From assembly GCA_905221105.1 (NCBI GenBank), contig CAJNBW010000004.1:72102-136101 (forward strand): a stretch of DNA of 64,000 bases, read 5' to 3'. Origin of the DNA: a bacterium. Lineage in GTDB: Bacteria; Bacillota; Bacilli; Lactobacillales; Streptococcaceae. The notes beneath the pieces were generated by a model. That model saw only the letters and a program-made list of their open reading frames with translations. It made no database searches and had not been told where the DNA came from. Every line of letters starts with the position of its first letter. The first letter of the stretch is position 1. Shown here piece after piece: positions 26,653 to 36,723 of this stretch. Position numbers and translations under genes: made by a program.

Positions 26653-29600
26653 CTATTCTCTACGTCTAGCCTTTCTTCCTAGCAAAGCAAAACCACTGGT
26701 TGCCGCCACTAGACCAAGACTAGCAAGTGCTGCACTTGATGCTGAACCTGTGTTAGGTAATTGTTTGCCAGCAGGCGACTGGTAGGTAACATCTTGCATT
26801 GTTCCTGCAGTTGCTTGCGGTGCACTTGTTGCCTGAGGCGCAGCAGCATTAGGAGCCACCGGTTTCTTAGGAACTGTAACCATGACAATGGCTTGCACTC
26901 CAATCGTTTCTGCTTCCGTCACATCTTCCACAGTTTTCGCATTTTCAATCTCTTTGAGAGCTGCTTGTTTTTCTGCTTCCACTCTTGCTAAAAGTTCTGC
27001 TTTTTCTTTATCAGAAAGCGGTGCACCATTGATTTCATCCTGCTTGTCCTTGGCAGCTTTTTCAATGACATTTTTAGCTGATTCTTTTGCATTTGCTAAT
27101 TGCTTAGAAGCTTGTGATTGAGCTGGGGTTTGTGAACCTGTGTGAGCTTGTCCGCCTGCCTGGCTACCACCGCCTGCATTTGCATTAGCATCTGAGCTTC
27201 CAGTATTACCTCCGTTATCTCCACCTGGTGTTGATTCTGGTTTTTGTTCTTGAGTTACAGATTCACCTTTTGCAGATTGTTGAACTGTATCTTTTCCTAG
27301 AATTGTCACTACTGAACCATCTGGGAATGTGATTGTCGCTGTGCCATCTCCGGCTACATTGATTGTCGCTCCGTCTAATGCTGAACCATTTGCTTGTAAA
27401 ATAGCAACCTTAACTTTTTCTTTTTCTTCATCTGTTAAATGAGTTATATCTTTTACATCTACTCTTTGAGCAGGCGCTTTAACAGTTGATTTTTCAGCAG
27501 TTGGTTTAGTGCTATCTTGTGCTTTTGGATCTTGTGCTACCAATTGATTTCCTGGAATTGTAATAGCTGAACCATCTTTAAAGACGATTGTCGCTGTGCC
27601 ATCTCCGGCTACTTCTACATTCACATCGCTTCCGAATCCATTTGCTTCTACTACAGCTTTTTTAACAGCTTCTTTTTCTGCATCTGTTAATCTTGTAGCC
27701 TCTACTACTTTTGTAGGGGTAGCTGGGATGATTACTTTTGTCTTCTCTGCGATTGTTGGTTGCTCTTGTGTTGAAGTTTCCTCTTTTTGAACTACTAGAC
27801 TTGTTCCTGGAATTGTATTTACTGAACCGTCTGAGTATGTCAATGTCGCTGTTCCATCTTTAGATACCTTAACAGCTGTCGCCGCTGGGTTGGCTGCTTG
27901 TACTTTAGCTGTTACTGCAGCTTGTTCCTCAGGTGTTAAGCTATGAGCATTTCCAACTTCTGTAGTTGTTGCTGGCACCACAGCTGGATTTTGCGCAGCT
28001 TGTGTTGTAACTTCATTTTCAGTATCTTTGGCTACTACTAGACTTGTTCCTGGAATTGTGTTTACTGAACCATCTGAGTATGTCAATGTCGCTGTTCCAT
28101 CTTTAGATACCTTAACATCTGTCGCCGCTGGATTTGCTTCTTTAACCTTAGCTGCTACTGTATCTTGCTCCGCCTGTGTCAAGTTGTGAGTATTTTCAAC
28201 AGGTACAAAGTTGCCTGGAATTTGCGCTGGGTTCTTCTCTGCATCTGTCTGAACTTCTGGAGTTTCTTGTTTACTTCCTTTTTCAACAAGTTTATCCCCT
28301 GTTATTGTATCTACAGATTTATCTGGATAGGTGATGACTACTGTTCCATCAGGTCTTACTTCTACTGTAGTTCCTGCTGGGAAGTTATTCGCACCTTCAA
28401 CTGCTTTTTTAACCGCAGCTTGTTCTTCAGGTGTTAATTTCGTAGTATTTCCTACTTGTGTTTTCCCTGGGATAACTGGCTCGGTTCTAGAAGCAATTGT
28501 TCCAGTTTCTTCTTTAGCTGGTGTCACTAATTTATCTTTAGAAATAGTATCACTTGAACCGTCTTTGTATGTGATTACCGCTGTTCCATCTGGTTTTACT
28601 TCTACTGTTGTTCCATCTGGGAATGTGTTCGCACCTTCGATGTTTTGACGAACTTGTTCTCTTTCTTCATCTGAAAGTTTTGCTGGATTTTCCACTTCCA
28701 CTTTGTTTTCAGGAACTTTCGGTTCGAATTTAGATGCAATAGAGCCCTCTGGTTGAACTTCATTTATCTTATGAATACCAGCTTCTTTCGCCGCATTGAT
28801 TTCATCTTTAGATTGACCTTTGTTGATGTCTTCAATCGCTTTATCTTTGGCCTTATTGATTTCTTCGATAGCTTTTTGTTTCGCTTCGTCTGATAAATCT
28901 TTATTGTTCTTGATTTCGTCAATGCGTTTTTGAGCTTCTTCTAGTATCTCAGCTTTTGCTTTCGCTTTTTCTTCATCAAGGTTTGTTACATCTGGTTTCT
29001 TAACTTCTGTATCAGCTTTTGGATCATATTTTTCAATATTTTCTTTTGCTTGATCTGCAATTTGCTTAGCTGTTCCTGCTGATGATGCTTCGTCAATAGC
29101 TTTGTTAGCTTCATCTTTAGCTTTATTGATTGCTTCTTCAGCTTTTTGTTTTTGCTCTTCAGTTAAACCTGTATCCTTCTTGATTTCAGTGATTTTAGCT
29201 TTGGCAGCTTCTTCTACTTGTTTTTTAGCATCTTCTTTCGCCTTAGCAAGATCGTTATCTTTATCAGCTGTGTCTAAGGAATCAACTACTTCAACCGGTA
29301 CTTTCACAGTTACTTTGTTACCATCCGCTAGCGTTACTTCCACTTCTGCTTCTTTAGTTCCTGTTTCATTTGTAGTTGGTTTAGAAATAACTTTCGCTGT
29401 TACTCCATCAGCTAGTGCTAATTGTTTTAGGATTTCTTCGTCAGTTAAGTCTTTACCTTTTTCTACAGTTACTTTTCCGGATACTAAAGCAGTTTGTAAG
29501 TCTAACTCTGGCTTGAAGACATTTGTTGATTGACCTTTAGCAGTTTGTGGATTATAAACATCTGCGATTGCTTTTTTGCCTTCTTCTGTCGCTTTCGCTA

Positions 29601-32600
29601 TTTCTTCAGATGTTTTCGCATTATTAATCTTTTCTTCTGCAGCTTTCTTAACTTCATCTACTTTGGCTTTCAAGTCTTCTTTTTCTTTATCAGTTAGAGT
29701 TGTATCTCCTCCGATTTCACCTTTTTCCGTATTAGCTGCGTCTGTTAAGTCAGCTTTTGCTTTTTCCTTATCAGTCGCTTTTCTTACAGGTACTTCGATT
29801 TCATCTTTTGATCCATCTGGATATGTAACTTCTACTACAACTACTTTCTTACCTGCATTCGCTCCTGTTCCATCCACGATTGCTCCGTCGTTTTTAACTT
29901 GTTTGTCTGTCGGTTGTGGTTGTCCTTCTGGTACTATTACTGCATCTGTAATTGCTTTTTTATCTGCTTCCGCTACTTTTTTGTCTTTAGATGGGTCTAC
30001 GCTTACTGGTACTTCTCCTGCTGTAACTGTTGGAGTTGATTTATCCGCATCTGTTTGGTGCACTTCATCGATTGCTTTCTTACCTGCTTCTGTTGCTTTT
30101 GCTACTTCGTCAGTTGTTTGTGCTTTTTCGATATTTGCTTCTTGAGCTTTCTTAACTTTATCAACTTCTGCTTTCTTATCTGCTTTTTGTTGATCTGTTA
30201 AGTTTTTGTCTGCTTCAATTTCTGCTTTTTCTTTGTTAGCTGCTTCTGTCAAGTCTGCTTTGGCTTTTTCTTTAGCTTTGTCTAACTCTGTTTGGTGCAC
30301 TGCATCAATTGCTTTTTTACCGTCTTCTGTTGCTTTCGCTACTTCTTCTGGTGTTGTCGCTTTATCGATATTTGCTTCTTGTTCTTTCTTAACTTTATCA
30401 ACTTCTGCTTTCTTATCTGCTTTTTGTTGATCTGTTAAGTCTTTATCTGCTTCAATCTCTGCTTTTTCTTTGTTAGCTGCTTCTGTTAAGTCTGCTTTGG
30501 CTTTTTCTTTAGCTTTATCTAATGCTTTTTCTGCTTCAGTTTTCGCTTCTACAGTCTTAGATGCAGGAAGTTCATTTTGTGATTTATCAGAATAAGTTAC
30601 TGTTACTTTTCCTGTACTGTCTACTGAAATTTGATCATCAGTTAAGTTTGTGTTTGCTTTCTTAACGGCTGCTTTAACAGCTGCTTTTTCATCTTCTGAT
30701 AAATTAGACACATCATTAACTTTTACTTTTTCTGGATCATTTAGTGGAGATTTTGCAGCATCAGTTCCTTCTACTGGAACGTCAACTGTTTTTTCTACAC
30801 CGTTGCGTGTTACTGTTACTGGTACGACTTTCTTACCATCTTTTTCAGCAATAGTTCCGTATTTTACTGTATCAGTATCTTTAAGTGCTTCTCCGTTCGC
30901 TGTTACTTTTTCTTTTACTTTCGCTTGGTCTTCTGCTGTTAAGCTTTCTCCTGCTACTGGTACTTTTGAAATTTTAGCTGGTTTTGTTTCATCTTTTACA
31001 GCTAATGTTAACTCTTCCGCTTTCTTAGTTACTTCTACATTGATTGTTTTTGATACACCATCACGTGTTACTATTACTGGTACAACTTTCTTACCATCTT
31101 TTTCTGTAATAGTTCCGTACGTTACTGTATCAGTAGCTTTAAGTGCTTCTCCGTTTGCTCTTACTTTAGCTTTTACTGCATCTTTATCAGCTTCAGGTAA
31201 TTCTGCTCCTACTGTAGGTTCTACAGAGATTTCCGCTGCTTCTGTCACTGCTAAAGTGAAGTCTTCTGCTTTACCTGATAAAGCTAAACGTGCTTGTTGT
31301 AATTTATCTAGAGCTTCATCTACTTGTGGTTGAGTAGCATCTTTCTTAGCATACACTTCTTGAGCTTTTGCTAAAGCATCATCGTAAGCTTTTTTCTTAG
31401 CAGCATCTGTCTCTTTAGCATAAGCTGGTGATTTTTTAACTGCATCGTCTTTGTTTAAATCAATTTCTGCTTTTAGGGCATCTTTCGATACAGGTACAGC
31501 AACATCTTGTCCTGTTAACTCTTTAATTGCTTTTGCTAGATTATCAATTAAAGTAGCTACTTCTGATGTACCTACAGCGTTTTCTGGTGCAGCTGTATTT
31601 TTATCAGCTACTTTTGAAGCTGCGTCTTTTGCTTTATCAAAAGCAGTTTTCTTATCTTGAGGAACATTAGGATTAGTATATTTATCAGAAGCTTTTACTT
31701 TTTCAGCTTCTGCTACTAATTTTTGTAGAGAATCCATCTTAGAATCTAATCCTTGAGCAATAGAAACAATATTATCTACTTCACTCTCATCAGATGCATT
31801 GTCTACTTTTGCTTTCAATTCATCTTTTTGAGCTTTATTTAAATGTGGTAACTCTTCAATTGTTTGTTTTGCTTTTCCACGAGTAGCTTGCGCTTTAGCA
31901 TCATTTAAGATGGTGTCTAATTGATCTTTTGATTTAGCTTGATCAATTTGTTTCTTATATTCCTCTTTTTCAGCTTCTGTTAATCCTGGAATTTGATCAA
32001 TTTTTTCTTTATAAGCTTCTTTTAATTTTTCAGCTTCTTCTTGAGCTTTTTGAGCTTCATTTTGAGATTTTTGCTTTTCAGCTTCTTCTAAAACTTTCTC
32101 TACCTCTGCTACAGTAGTTTTCCCATCAATTTGTGTTTTGTATTCATCAGCTGTTGGATTTTTTAGAGAATCTTTAATTTGATCAATTTTTTCTTTTGTA
32201 GATTTTTTAGCATTTTCTAAGTTTTTAGCATCTGCTTGTTGACCAATCTTATCAAGTAATTCTTTTGTATAATCAGCAGCTTGAGTTCCAGTTCCATTAC
32301 CATTTGCTGGATCTTCAATACCTTGGCTATCTACTTGTTTTCTTAACGCTTCTTTTTCAGCTTCTGTTAAATACTTAGCTGAATTGATTTTATCTTTTAC
32401 CTGACGTTTTTTAGCTTCAATCGCTTTTTCATTTTCTGAATTTTTAGCAATTGCTGCATTAACAACATTATTTATATCATCTTGAGTTGTTTTTCCAGTT
32501 AATTGATTTTTATAGTACTCTTTTTCTTTTGGTGATAAATACGTTAAATTATCAATAGCTTGTTTACCTTTTTCAATAGCTTCAGCTGCACTGAATACTT

Positions 32601-34152
32601 TCGTAGGTTTTGCTTTGAATAAATCTGCTTTTGGAATAACTGTACCTGTTGGCTGTGAATTTCTAAGTATAGCAAATCCTTGTGTTCTAGGGTCATATTC
32701 TAAATTAGTTCCAACAAAATCTTGAGAAGTTTTTGAAGGATCGCCTACCGCAGTAATAACGTCATCATTATCTTCATTCTTAGTTGTTTTCATTCCATTT
32801 ACTTGGAAGAATTTTTGTCTTGCACTTTCAATATCGCTAGCCGTAATATTATTAATATTATCTACTGCATGTGGATTTTTTAAGTATTTATAATCTCCTA
32901 CATGAGCTGGAGTTGTTTCAATATTATCGATTTGTGGTTTTTCATAAACAAGTGATGTTCCAGGGATAACGTCTTGTGTTCCATCTCCATAAGTGATAGT
33001 TGCTGTTCCATCATCTGCAATACTGATACTACTGTTTGCAGAAGCAGTACCATCATCCCCTTCTTTAACATTTTCTATAAATTTATTATGTGAATGTTCA
33101 GGAATGGCATCACTCGTTGTATCTTGGTTTTTCTCCCAGATTTTATTCTTTAATTGTGTTTTTTCTTCTGCTGTTAATTTAGCTGTATCTACTACTCCAA
33201 TACGTTCTGGTAAGACAGGTTCGAACAATTCTTTATCTTGGTATAACACAGGAATTTCAGTTGTTACTACTTTAAAATGACGTAATTGTTGTAATGCACG
33301 TCCTACTTTAACCCCTGCACCAAAATCTAATGTTCTTCTACCATTTTTTAGCGTTGGATCCGCTACTTTATATTTGGCAGTAATTGTAACTCTGTCATTT
33401 CTTGCTAAATCCCAGTCAGAGTAAATACTCTTAGTGTTAGTTCGGAAACTCTCGAAGATACCTTGATCTGATGGACTATCAGAAATTTGTGTACCTATTC
33501 TGTGACTAAACATTCCTGCCATATCACCTCGGAATGTTTTTCCTGACTCTTGAGTAGTATCATTATAACGTTCCCATTTTGTATCATCTCCAAGCCCCAT
33601 TGAATCTACTTGGTCTTTAGTTTGATAACGTGAACCTACTGAGTTTGTAAAAGAAACCCATGGAGCATCTGCACTCCAGCTTTTCATTACACGGTCAGTC
33701 GTACCAGTTTGTAAACGAATTTCTGAAGGCTCTTGAGCTCCTACTGGTGTTGTAAACCAATAATCCGGACGTGAACCACCATAGTTAGCAACATAATTTG
33801 AAGCTCCAAAGCCACCATTATATTTATAGGTTACTGTTACATAAGGATTTGTCTTGCTGTAACTTGACCAATCAACATCTACTACAATCTCTCTATCAAC
33901 ATTAATACTATCATGTACAGCAATCGCATCTGCATCATAAGGAGAGTCCCCTCTATTTGCATATAAAGTTACGACACCTTTGTCATTTCTTGTCGTTACC
34001 ATCGCAGCGTCTGCTGTGTTGATACCACTCAACATCGTAAACTGTGCCCCAATCAAACATGACGCTGCTCCAAAGCTAAACTTTCTAATCGAAAATTTTT
34101 CCACACGCTGCCACATCTGCTTAGAGCGTTTCTGAGTTCTCTTGTACTTCAT
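26653..34152 (-). CDS. Giant LPXTG-anchored repeat surface protein (GA, FIVAR and DUF1542-type modules)
   Basis: 2499 residues, cell-wall anchored by sortase. Order: YSIRK-type signal (FSIRKFSFG at 20-28, cleavage near 49); a unique non-repeated N-terminal domain of about 270 residues (50-320), the likely ligand-binding head; helical GA-like modules at about 520-800 (for example IPGLTEAEKEEYKKQI); two FIVAR-like modules about 805-960; two beta repeats about 965-1130 (NGEALK.TDTV.YGTI); DUF1542-like helical repeats about 1205-1527 and 1628-1800; six related beta modules about 1810-2290 with DGTATITYxDGS, plus two divergent copies further upstream; a Gly/Ser/Asn/Gln linker about 2305-2345; then LPNTG (2465-2469), hydrophobic helix and RRRE tail. 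GA modules bind albumin in other species; adhesion here is inference. Ribosome site GGAG 8 bases before the ATG. Some repeats are nearly identical in DNA, so copy number may vary. Confidence 0.9.
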   Translation of the reverse strand: MKYKRTQKRSKQMWQRVEKFSIRKFSFGAASCLIGAQFTMLSGINTADAAMVTTRNDKGVVTLYANRGDSPYDADAIAVHDSINVDREIVVDVDWSSYSKTNPYVTVTYKYNGGFGASNYVANYGGSRPDYWFTTPVGAQEPSEIRLQTGTTDRVMKSWSADAPWVSFTNSVGSRYQTKDQVDSMGLGDDTKWERYNDTTQESGKTFRGDMAGMFSHRIGTQISDSPSDQGIFESFRTNTKSIYSDWDLARNDRVTITAKYKVADPTLKNGRRTLDFGAGVKVGRALQQLRHFKVVTTEIPVLYQDKELFEPVLPERIGVVDTAKLTAEEKTQLKNKIWEKNQDTTSDAIPEHSHNKFIENVKEGDDGTASANSSISIADDGTATITYGDGTQDVIPGTSLVYEKPQIDNIETTPAHVGDYKYLKNPHAVDNINNITASDIESARQKFFQVNGMKTTKNEDNDDVITAVGDPSKTSQDFVGTNLEYDPRTQGFAILRNSQPTGTVIPKADLFKAKPTKVFSAAEAIEKGKQAIDNLTYLSPKEKEYYKNQLTGKTTQDDINNVVNAAIAKNSENEKAIEAKKRQVKDKINSAKYLTEAEKEALRKQVDSQGIEDPANGNGTGTQAADYTKELLDKIGQQADAKNLENAKKSTKEKIDQIKDSLKNPTADEYKTQIDGKTTVAEVEKVLEEAEKQKSQNEAQKAQEEAEKLKEAYKEKIDQIPGLTEAEKEEYKKQIDQAKSKDQLDTILNDAKAQATRGKAKQTIEELPHLNKAQKDELKAKVDNASDESEVDNIVSIAQGLDSKMDSLQKLVAEAEKVKASDKYTNPNVPQDKKTAFDKAKDAASKVADKNTAAPENAVGTSEVATLIDNLAKAIKELTGQDVAVPVSKDALKAEIDLNKDDAVKKSPAYAKETDAAKKKAYDDALAKAQEVYAKKDATQPQVDEALDKLQQARLALSGKAEDFTLAVTEAAEISVEPTVGAELPEADKDAVKAKVRANGEALKATDTVTYGTITEKDGKKVVPVIVTRDGVSKTINVEVTKKAEELTLAVKDETKPAKISKVPVAGESLTAEDQAKVKEKVTANGEALKDTDTVKYGTIAEKDGKKVVPVTVTRNGVEKTVDVPVEGTDAAKSPLNDPEKVKVNDVSNLSEDEKAAVKAAVKKANTNLTDDQISVDSTGKVTVTYSDKSQNELPASKTVEAKTEAEKALDKAKEKAKADLTEAANKEKAEIEADKDLTDQQKADKKAEVDKVKKEQEANIDKATTPEEVAKATEDGKKAIDAVHQTELDKAKEKAKADLTEAANKEKAEIEADKNLTDQQKADKKAEVDKVKKAQEANIEKAQTTDEVAKATEAGKKAIDEVHQTDADKSTPTVTAGEVPVSVDPSKDKKVAEADKKAITDAVIVPEGQPQPTDKQVKNDGAIVDGTGANAGKKVVVVEVTYPDGSKDEIEVPVRKATDKEKAKADLTDAANTEKGEIGGDTTLTDKEKEDLKAKVDEVKKAAEEKINNAKTSEEIAKATEEGKKAIADVYNPQTAKGQSTNVFKPELDLQTALVSGKVTVEKGKDLTDEEILKQLALADGVTAKVISKPTTNETGTKEAEVEVTLADGNKVTVKVPVEVVDSLDTADKDNDLAKAKEDAKKQVEEAAKAKITEIKKDTGLTEEQKQKAEEAINKAKDEANKAIDEASSAGTAKQIADQAKENIEKYDPKADTEVKKPDVTNLDEEKAKAKAEILEEAQKRIDEIKNNKDLSDEAKQKAIEEINKAKDKAIEDINKGQSKDEINAAKEAGIHKINEVQPEGSIASKFEPKVPENKVEVENPAKLSDEEREQVRQNIEGANTFPDGTTVEVKPDGTAVITYKDGSSDTISKDKLVTPAKEETGTIASRTEPVIPGKTQVGNTTKLTPEEQAAVKKAVEGANNFPAGTTVEVRPDGTVVITYPDKSVDTITGDKLVEKGSKQETPEVQTDAEKNPAQIPGNFVPVENTHNLTQAEQDTVAAKVKEANPAATDVKVSKDGTATLTYSDGSVNTIPGTSLVVAKDTENEVTTQAAQNPAVVPATTTEVGNAHSLTPEEQAAVTAKVQAANPAATAVKVSKDGTATLTYSDGSVNTIPGTSLVVQKEETSTQEQPTIAEKTKVIIPATPTKVVEATRLTDAEKEAVKKAVVEANGFGSDVNVEVAGDGTATIVFKDGSAITIPGNQLVAQDPKAQDSTKPTAEKSTVKAPAQRVDVKDITHLTDEEKEKVKVAILQANGSALDGATINVAGDGTATITFPDGSVVTILGKDTVQQSAKGESVTQEQKPESTPGGDNGGNTGSSDANANAGGGSQAGGQAHTGSQTPAQSQASKQLANAKESAKNVIEKAAKDKQDEINGAPLSDKEKAELLARVEAEKQAALKEIENAKTVEDVTEAETIGVQAIVMVTVPKKPVAPNAAAPQATSAPQATAGTMQDVTYQSPAGKQLPNTGSASSAALASLGLVAATSGFALLGRKARRRE

Positions 34153-34260
34153 TCTTTGATCTCCATTTTTTATTTTTATTTCCTCTTATTCAAAAAATCA
34201 ATAAACTATAATACTATTTTATTATAATATATCCGCTTTAGGTAATAAGAATCTACGTAC

Positions 34261-34269
34261 ATTATAGCA
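34261..34269 (-). promoter_or_regulatory. Promoter of the giant surface-protein gene
   Basis: Minus-strand TGCTATAAT, an extended -10, hexamer 34266-34261, giving a leader of about 100 bases. The place where a -35 would fall is occupied by the adjacent G run. A second TATAAT at 34226-34221 lacks a -35. Confidence 0.6.
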
Positions 34270-34275
34270 TGAAAT

Positions 34276-34288
34276 CCCCCCCCCCCCC
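34276..34288 (+). repeat. Homopolymer of 13 C (13 G on the coding strand)
   Basis: Thirteen consecutive C bases, nine bases upstream of the extended -10 of the leftward giant gene. The remaining AT-rich stretch 34289-34483 shows no gene or clear signal. Confidence 0.95.
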
Positions 34289-34483
34289 GTCCACTTTTAG
34301 CCTAATTTTTACTTTAATTAAAATATATAAAAATTTAGCCTATTTGCTATTTTTTATTTATAATAAATTATACCGTTTTATGAATTTTAATTGGTTTTTA
34401 TCTAAGAATATAACATAATCCATTTGAGGTATCTCGAACCCTCCCCACCTCCACTTTATTCCGAACAAAACCAGAATCTCTGC

Positions 34484-34512
34484 TTGACGATGTCCCTTCA
34501 AAGCAGTATAAT
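34484..34512 (+). promoter_or_regulatory. Promoter of the KimA-like permease
   Basis: TTGACG (34484-34489), 17-base spacer, TATAAT (34507-34512), then AAAAGGG before the ATG at 34548. Confidence 0.8.
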
Positions 34513-34547
34513 AGCACTTATTGAAATTTTCAGAAAAGGGAAATACC

Positions 34548-36392
34548 ATGTTTACAAAATTAAAACAGACCTTTATCGGTCGTCCTCTTAAGTCCTTAAC
34601 AGAAGGCGAGGGAGGTCTGCTGGGAAAAATGCAGGCCTTGGCCATGTTGTCAAGCGACGCTCTGTCTTCTATTGCCTATGGACCTGAGCAAGTAGTCCTC
34701 GTCTTGGCTAGTCTCTCTCCACTAGCTATATGGTGGAGCCTTCCTATCGGCCTTTTTGTCCTCCTGCTCCTAGCCAGTCTGACCGTTTCCTACCGTCAAA
34801 TCATCCACGCCTATCCTCAAGGAGGAGGGGCCTATATGGTTACTCGAGAAAATCTATCGCCCGAGCTAGGCTTGATTGCTGGGGGTAGTCTACTGGTTGA
34901 CTACATGCTGACCGTAGCGGTATCGGTGTCATCTGGAGCTGACGCTATCACAGCAGCTCTCCCTGCCCTCCACCCTTACAACCTCCACATCTCCATTTTT
35001 CTAGTTTGCTTGCTCATGCTCTTGAACTTACGGGGGTTGAAAGAATCTGCCAGTTCACTGATGATTCCTGTCTATCTCTTTATCACCAGTACTGTCTTTC
35101 TCTTGCTCTATGGAATCTTTCAACTAATGACAGGATCTCTCAGCTATCAGGCGACTTCTCCTATTGGACATGCTGTACCGAGTCTGTCTATCGTTCTCAT
35201 TCTAAGAGCCTTTACCAGTGGTTCTGCCTCTCTGACAGGGGTTGAAGCTATTTCAAATGCCGTTCCCTTTTTCAAGGCTCCGAAAGAGAAGAATGCTGCT
35301 CAGACCTTGACCATCATGTCACTGATTCTAGGATTTCTTTTTGCAGGCATTACCTTCCTAAACTACTGGATGGGGATTATGCCTCAACACGGAGAAACCA
35401 TCCTCTCACAGATGGCTCAAGGCATCCTTGGCAATTCCTTCTTAGGTCACCTTGGCTATTATATCTTCCAATTCTCCACAGCCTTGATTTTAGCCGTAGC
35501 TGCAAACACTGGTTTTTCAGCCTTCCCTATGCTGGCCTACAATATGGCTAAAAACAAGTACATGCCTCATCTCTTTATGGAAAAAGGAGACCGCCTAGGC
35601 TACTCTAATGGAATTTTAACTCTGGCTTTTGGGGCTATGATTCTTCTTCTCATTTTTAACGGCAATACCGAACGTTTGATTCCCCTTTATACTATCGGGG
35701 TCTTCGTTCCCTTCGCCCTATCTCAGACTGGGATGATTCGTCATTGGAAAAAGGAAAAAGGAGCAAACTTCTTAAAAACTGCTCTTGCTAATATCCTTGG
35801 GGCAATCATTTGCTACGCGATTGTGCTAATCTTGCTCTTCTTCCGTCTCAGTGATATCTGGCCTTTCTTCCCGATCATTCTCGTACTCACCCTACTTTTC
35901 TTAGCCATTCACAGTCATTACCAAAAAGTGGCCCAACAACTGCGACTCTATGAAGGAATCGAAAAACGTACCTACGATGGCAATCTTGTCCTCGTCCTCG
36001 TAGGAAATGTTACCAGAGTCAGCGTTGGAGCAATTAACTACGCCCAAAGTATCGGAGATGAAGTCCTAGCTATGCACATTTCTACTAAGGAAACAGCAGA
36101 AAAAGACCAGGAAATTCTCCAAGAATTTGCCGATTACTTCCCAACCATTACTCTGAAAAACATCAAGACCAGCTATCGCGATATCATCACGCCTACTGTC
36201 AAGTATGTCAAACGAATCTCTGAGGAAGCCCAGAAAAAGAACTATACAGTCACTGTCCTGGTACCCCAGTTTATCCCTAATAAACCTTGGCAAAATATCC
36301 TGCACAATCAGATGAGTCTCAAACTCAAATACGCCCTTCGTTGGCACCAAGACGTCGTTGTAGCTAGCTACTCTTATCACTTAAAAGAATAA
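34548..36392 (+). CDS. APC-superfamily permease, KimA/YdaO-like
   Basis: 614 residues: about 12 membrane helices (residues 30-460) and a soluble C-terminal domain of about 145 residues. The N-terminus (GRPLKS, LAMLSSDALSSIAYGPEQ, SYRQIIHAYPQGGGAYMV, GGSLLVDYMLTVAVSVSSGADAI) closely resembles the Bacillus potassium importer KimA as I recall it, so K+ uptake is the best guess; amino-acid transport is the alternative. The C-terminal domain has the USP-like fold suggested by VLVLVGNVTRVSVGAINYAQS, expected for KimA. Start ATG 34548 follows AAAAGGG; an earlier in-frame ATG at 34521 is rejected because it lies too close to the -10. No c-di-AMP riboswitch is seen upstream. Confidence 0.8.
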   Translation: MFTKLKQTFIGRPLKSLTEGEGGLLGKMQALAMLSSDALSSIAYGPEQVVLVLASLSPLAIWWSLPIGLFVLLLLASLTVSYRQIIHAYPQGGGAYMVTRENLSPELGLIAGGSLLVDYMLTVAVSVSSGADAITAALPALHPYNLHISIFLVCLLMLLNLRGLKESASSLMIPVYLFITSTVFLLLYGIFQLMTGSLSYQATSPIGHAVPSLSIVLILRAFTSGSASLTGVEAISNAVPFFKAPKEKNAAQTLTIMSLILGFLFAGITFLNYWMGIMPQHGETILSQMAQGILGNSFLGHLGYYIFQFSTALILAVAANTGFSAFPMLAYNMAKNKYMPHLFMEKGDRLGYSNGILTLAFGAMILLLIFNGNTERLIPLYTIGVFVPFALSQTGMIRHWKKEKGANFLKTALANILGAIICYAIVLILLFFRLSDIWPFFPIILVLTLLFLAIHSHYQKVAQQLRLYEGIEKRTYDGNLVLVLVGNVTRVSVGAINYAQSIGDEVLAMHISTKETAEKDQEILQEFADYFPTITLKNIKTSYRDIITPTVKYVKRISEEAQKKNYTVTVLVPQFIPNKPWQNILHNQMSLKLKYALRWHQDVVVASYSYHLKE

Positions 36393-36394
36393 AG

Positions 36395-36437
36395 AAAAGG
36401 CCCTACCAGAAGCAAGAAGCTCTGGTAAGGCCTTTTT
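36395..36437 (+). terminator. Terminator after the permease gene
   Basis: AAAAGGCC.TACCAGA and TCTGGTA.GGCCTTTTT flank a 10-base loop; works in both orientations by base content. Confidence 0.85.
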
Positions 36438-36457
36438 CTGAATCCAGCCACTATGCT

Positions 36458-36699
36458 TATACTCAATGAAAATCAAAGAGCAAACTAGGAAGCTAGCCGC
36501 AGGTTGCTCAAAGCACTGCTTTGAGGTTGTAGATGAAACTGACGAAGCCAGCTCAAAACACTGTTTTGAGGTTGCAGATAGAACTGACGAAGTCAGCTCA
36601 AAACACTGTTTTGAGGTTGCAGATAGAACTGACGAAGTCAGTAACATATATACGGTAAGGCAACGCTGACGTGGTTTGAAGAGATTTTCGAAGAGTATT
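36458..36699 (+). repeat. BOX element 3 (boxA-boxB x3-boxC)
   Basis: BoxA begins ATACTCAATGAAAATCAAAG; three 45-base boxB copies start at 36508, 36553 and 36598 with the last two nearly identical; boxC ends TTTTCGAAGAGTATT. It sits between two convergent genes. Confidence 0.95.
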
Positions 36700-36723
36700 A
36701 ACTGAAAAGCATGACTAGGAATA

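Noticed and set aside
29102..31333. Long plus-strand open frames opposite the giant surface-protein gene
   Set aside because: They read Ser/Ala/Phe-rich low-complexity protein that is simply the complement of Lys/Glu/Ala repeats, lack ribosome sites, and overlap a gene with clear domains.
34289..34547. c-di-AMP (ydaO) riboswitch before the KimA-like permease
   Set aside because: The promoter TATAAT at 34507-34512 leaves a leader of about 30 bases, too short, and no conserved pairing is visible.
36508..36642. Three direct repeats as a CRISPR array
   Set aside because: Unit period is exactly 45 bases with no distinct spacers; it is boxB of a BOX element.
36381..36647. Open frame of 88 residues across BOX 3
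   Set aside because: The protein is only the translation of boxB repeats; no ribosome site.
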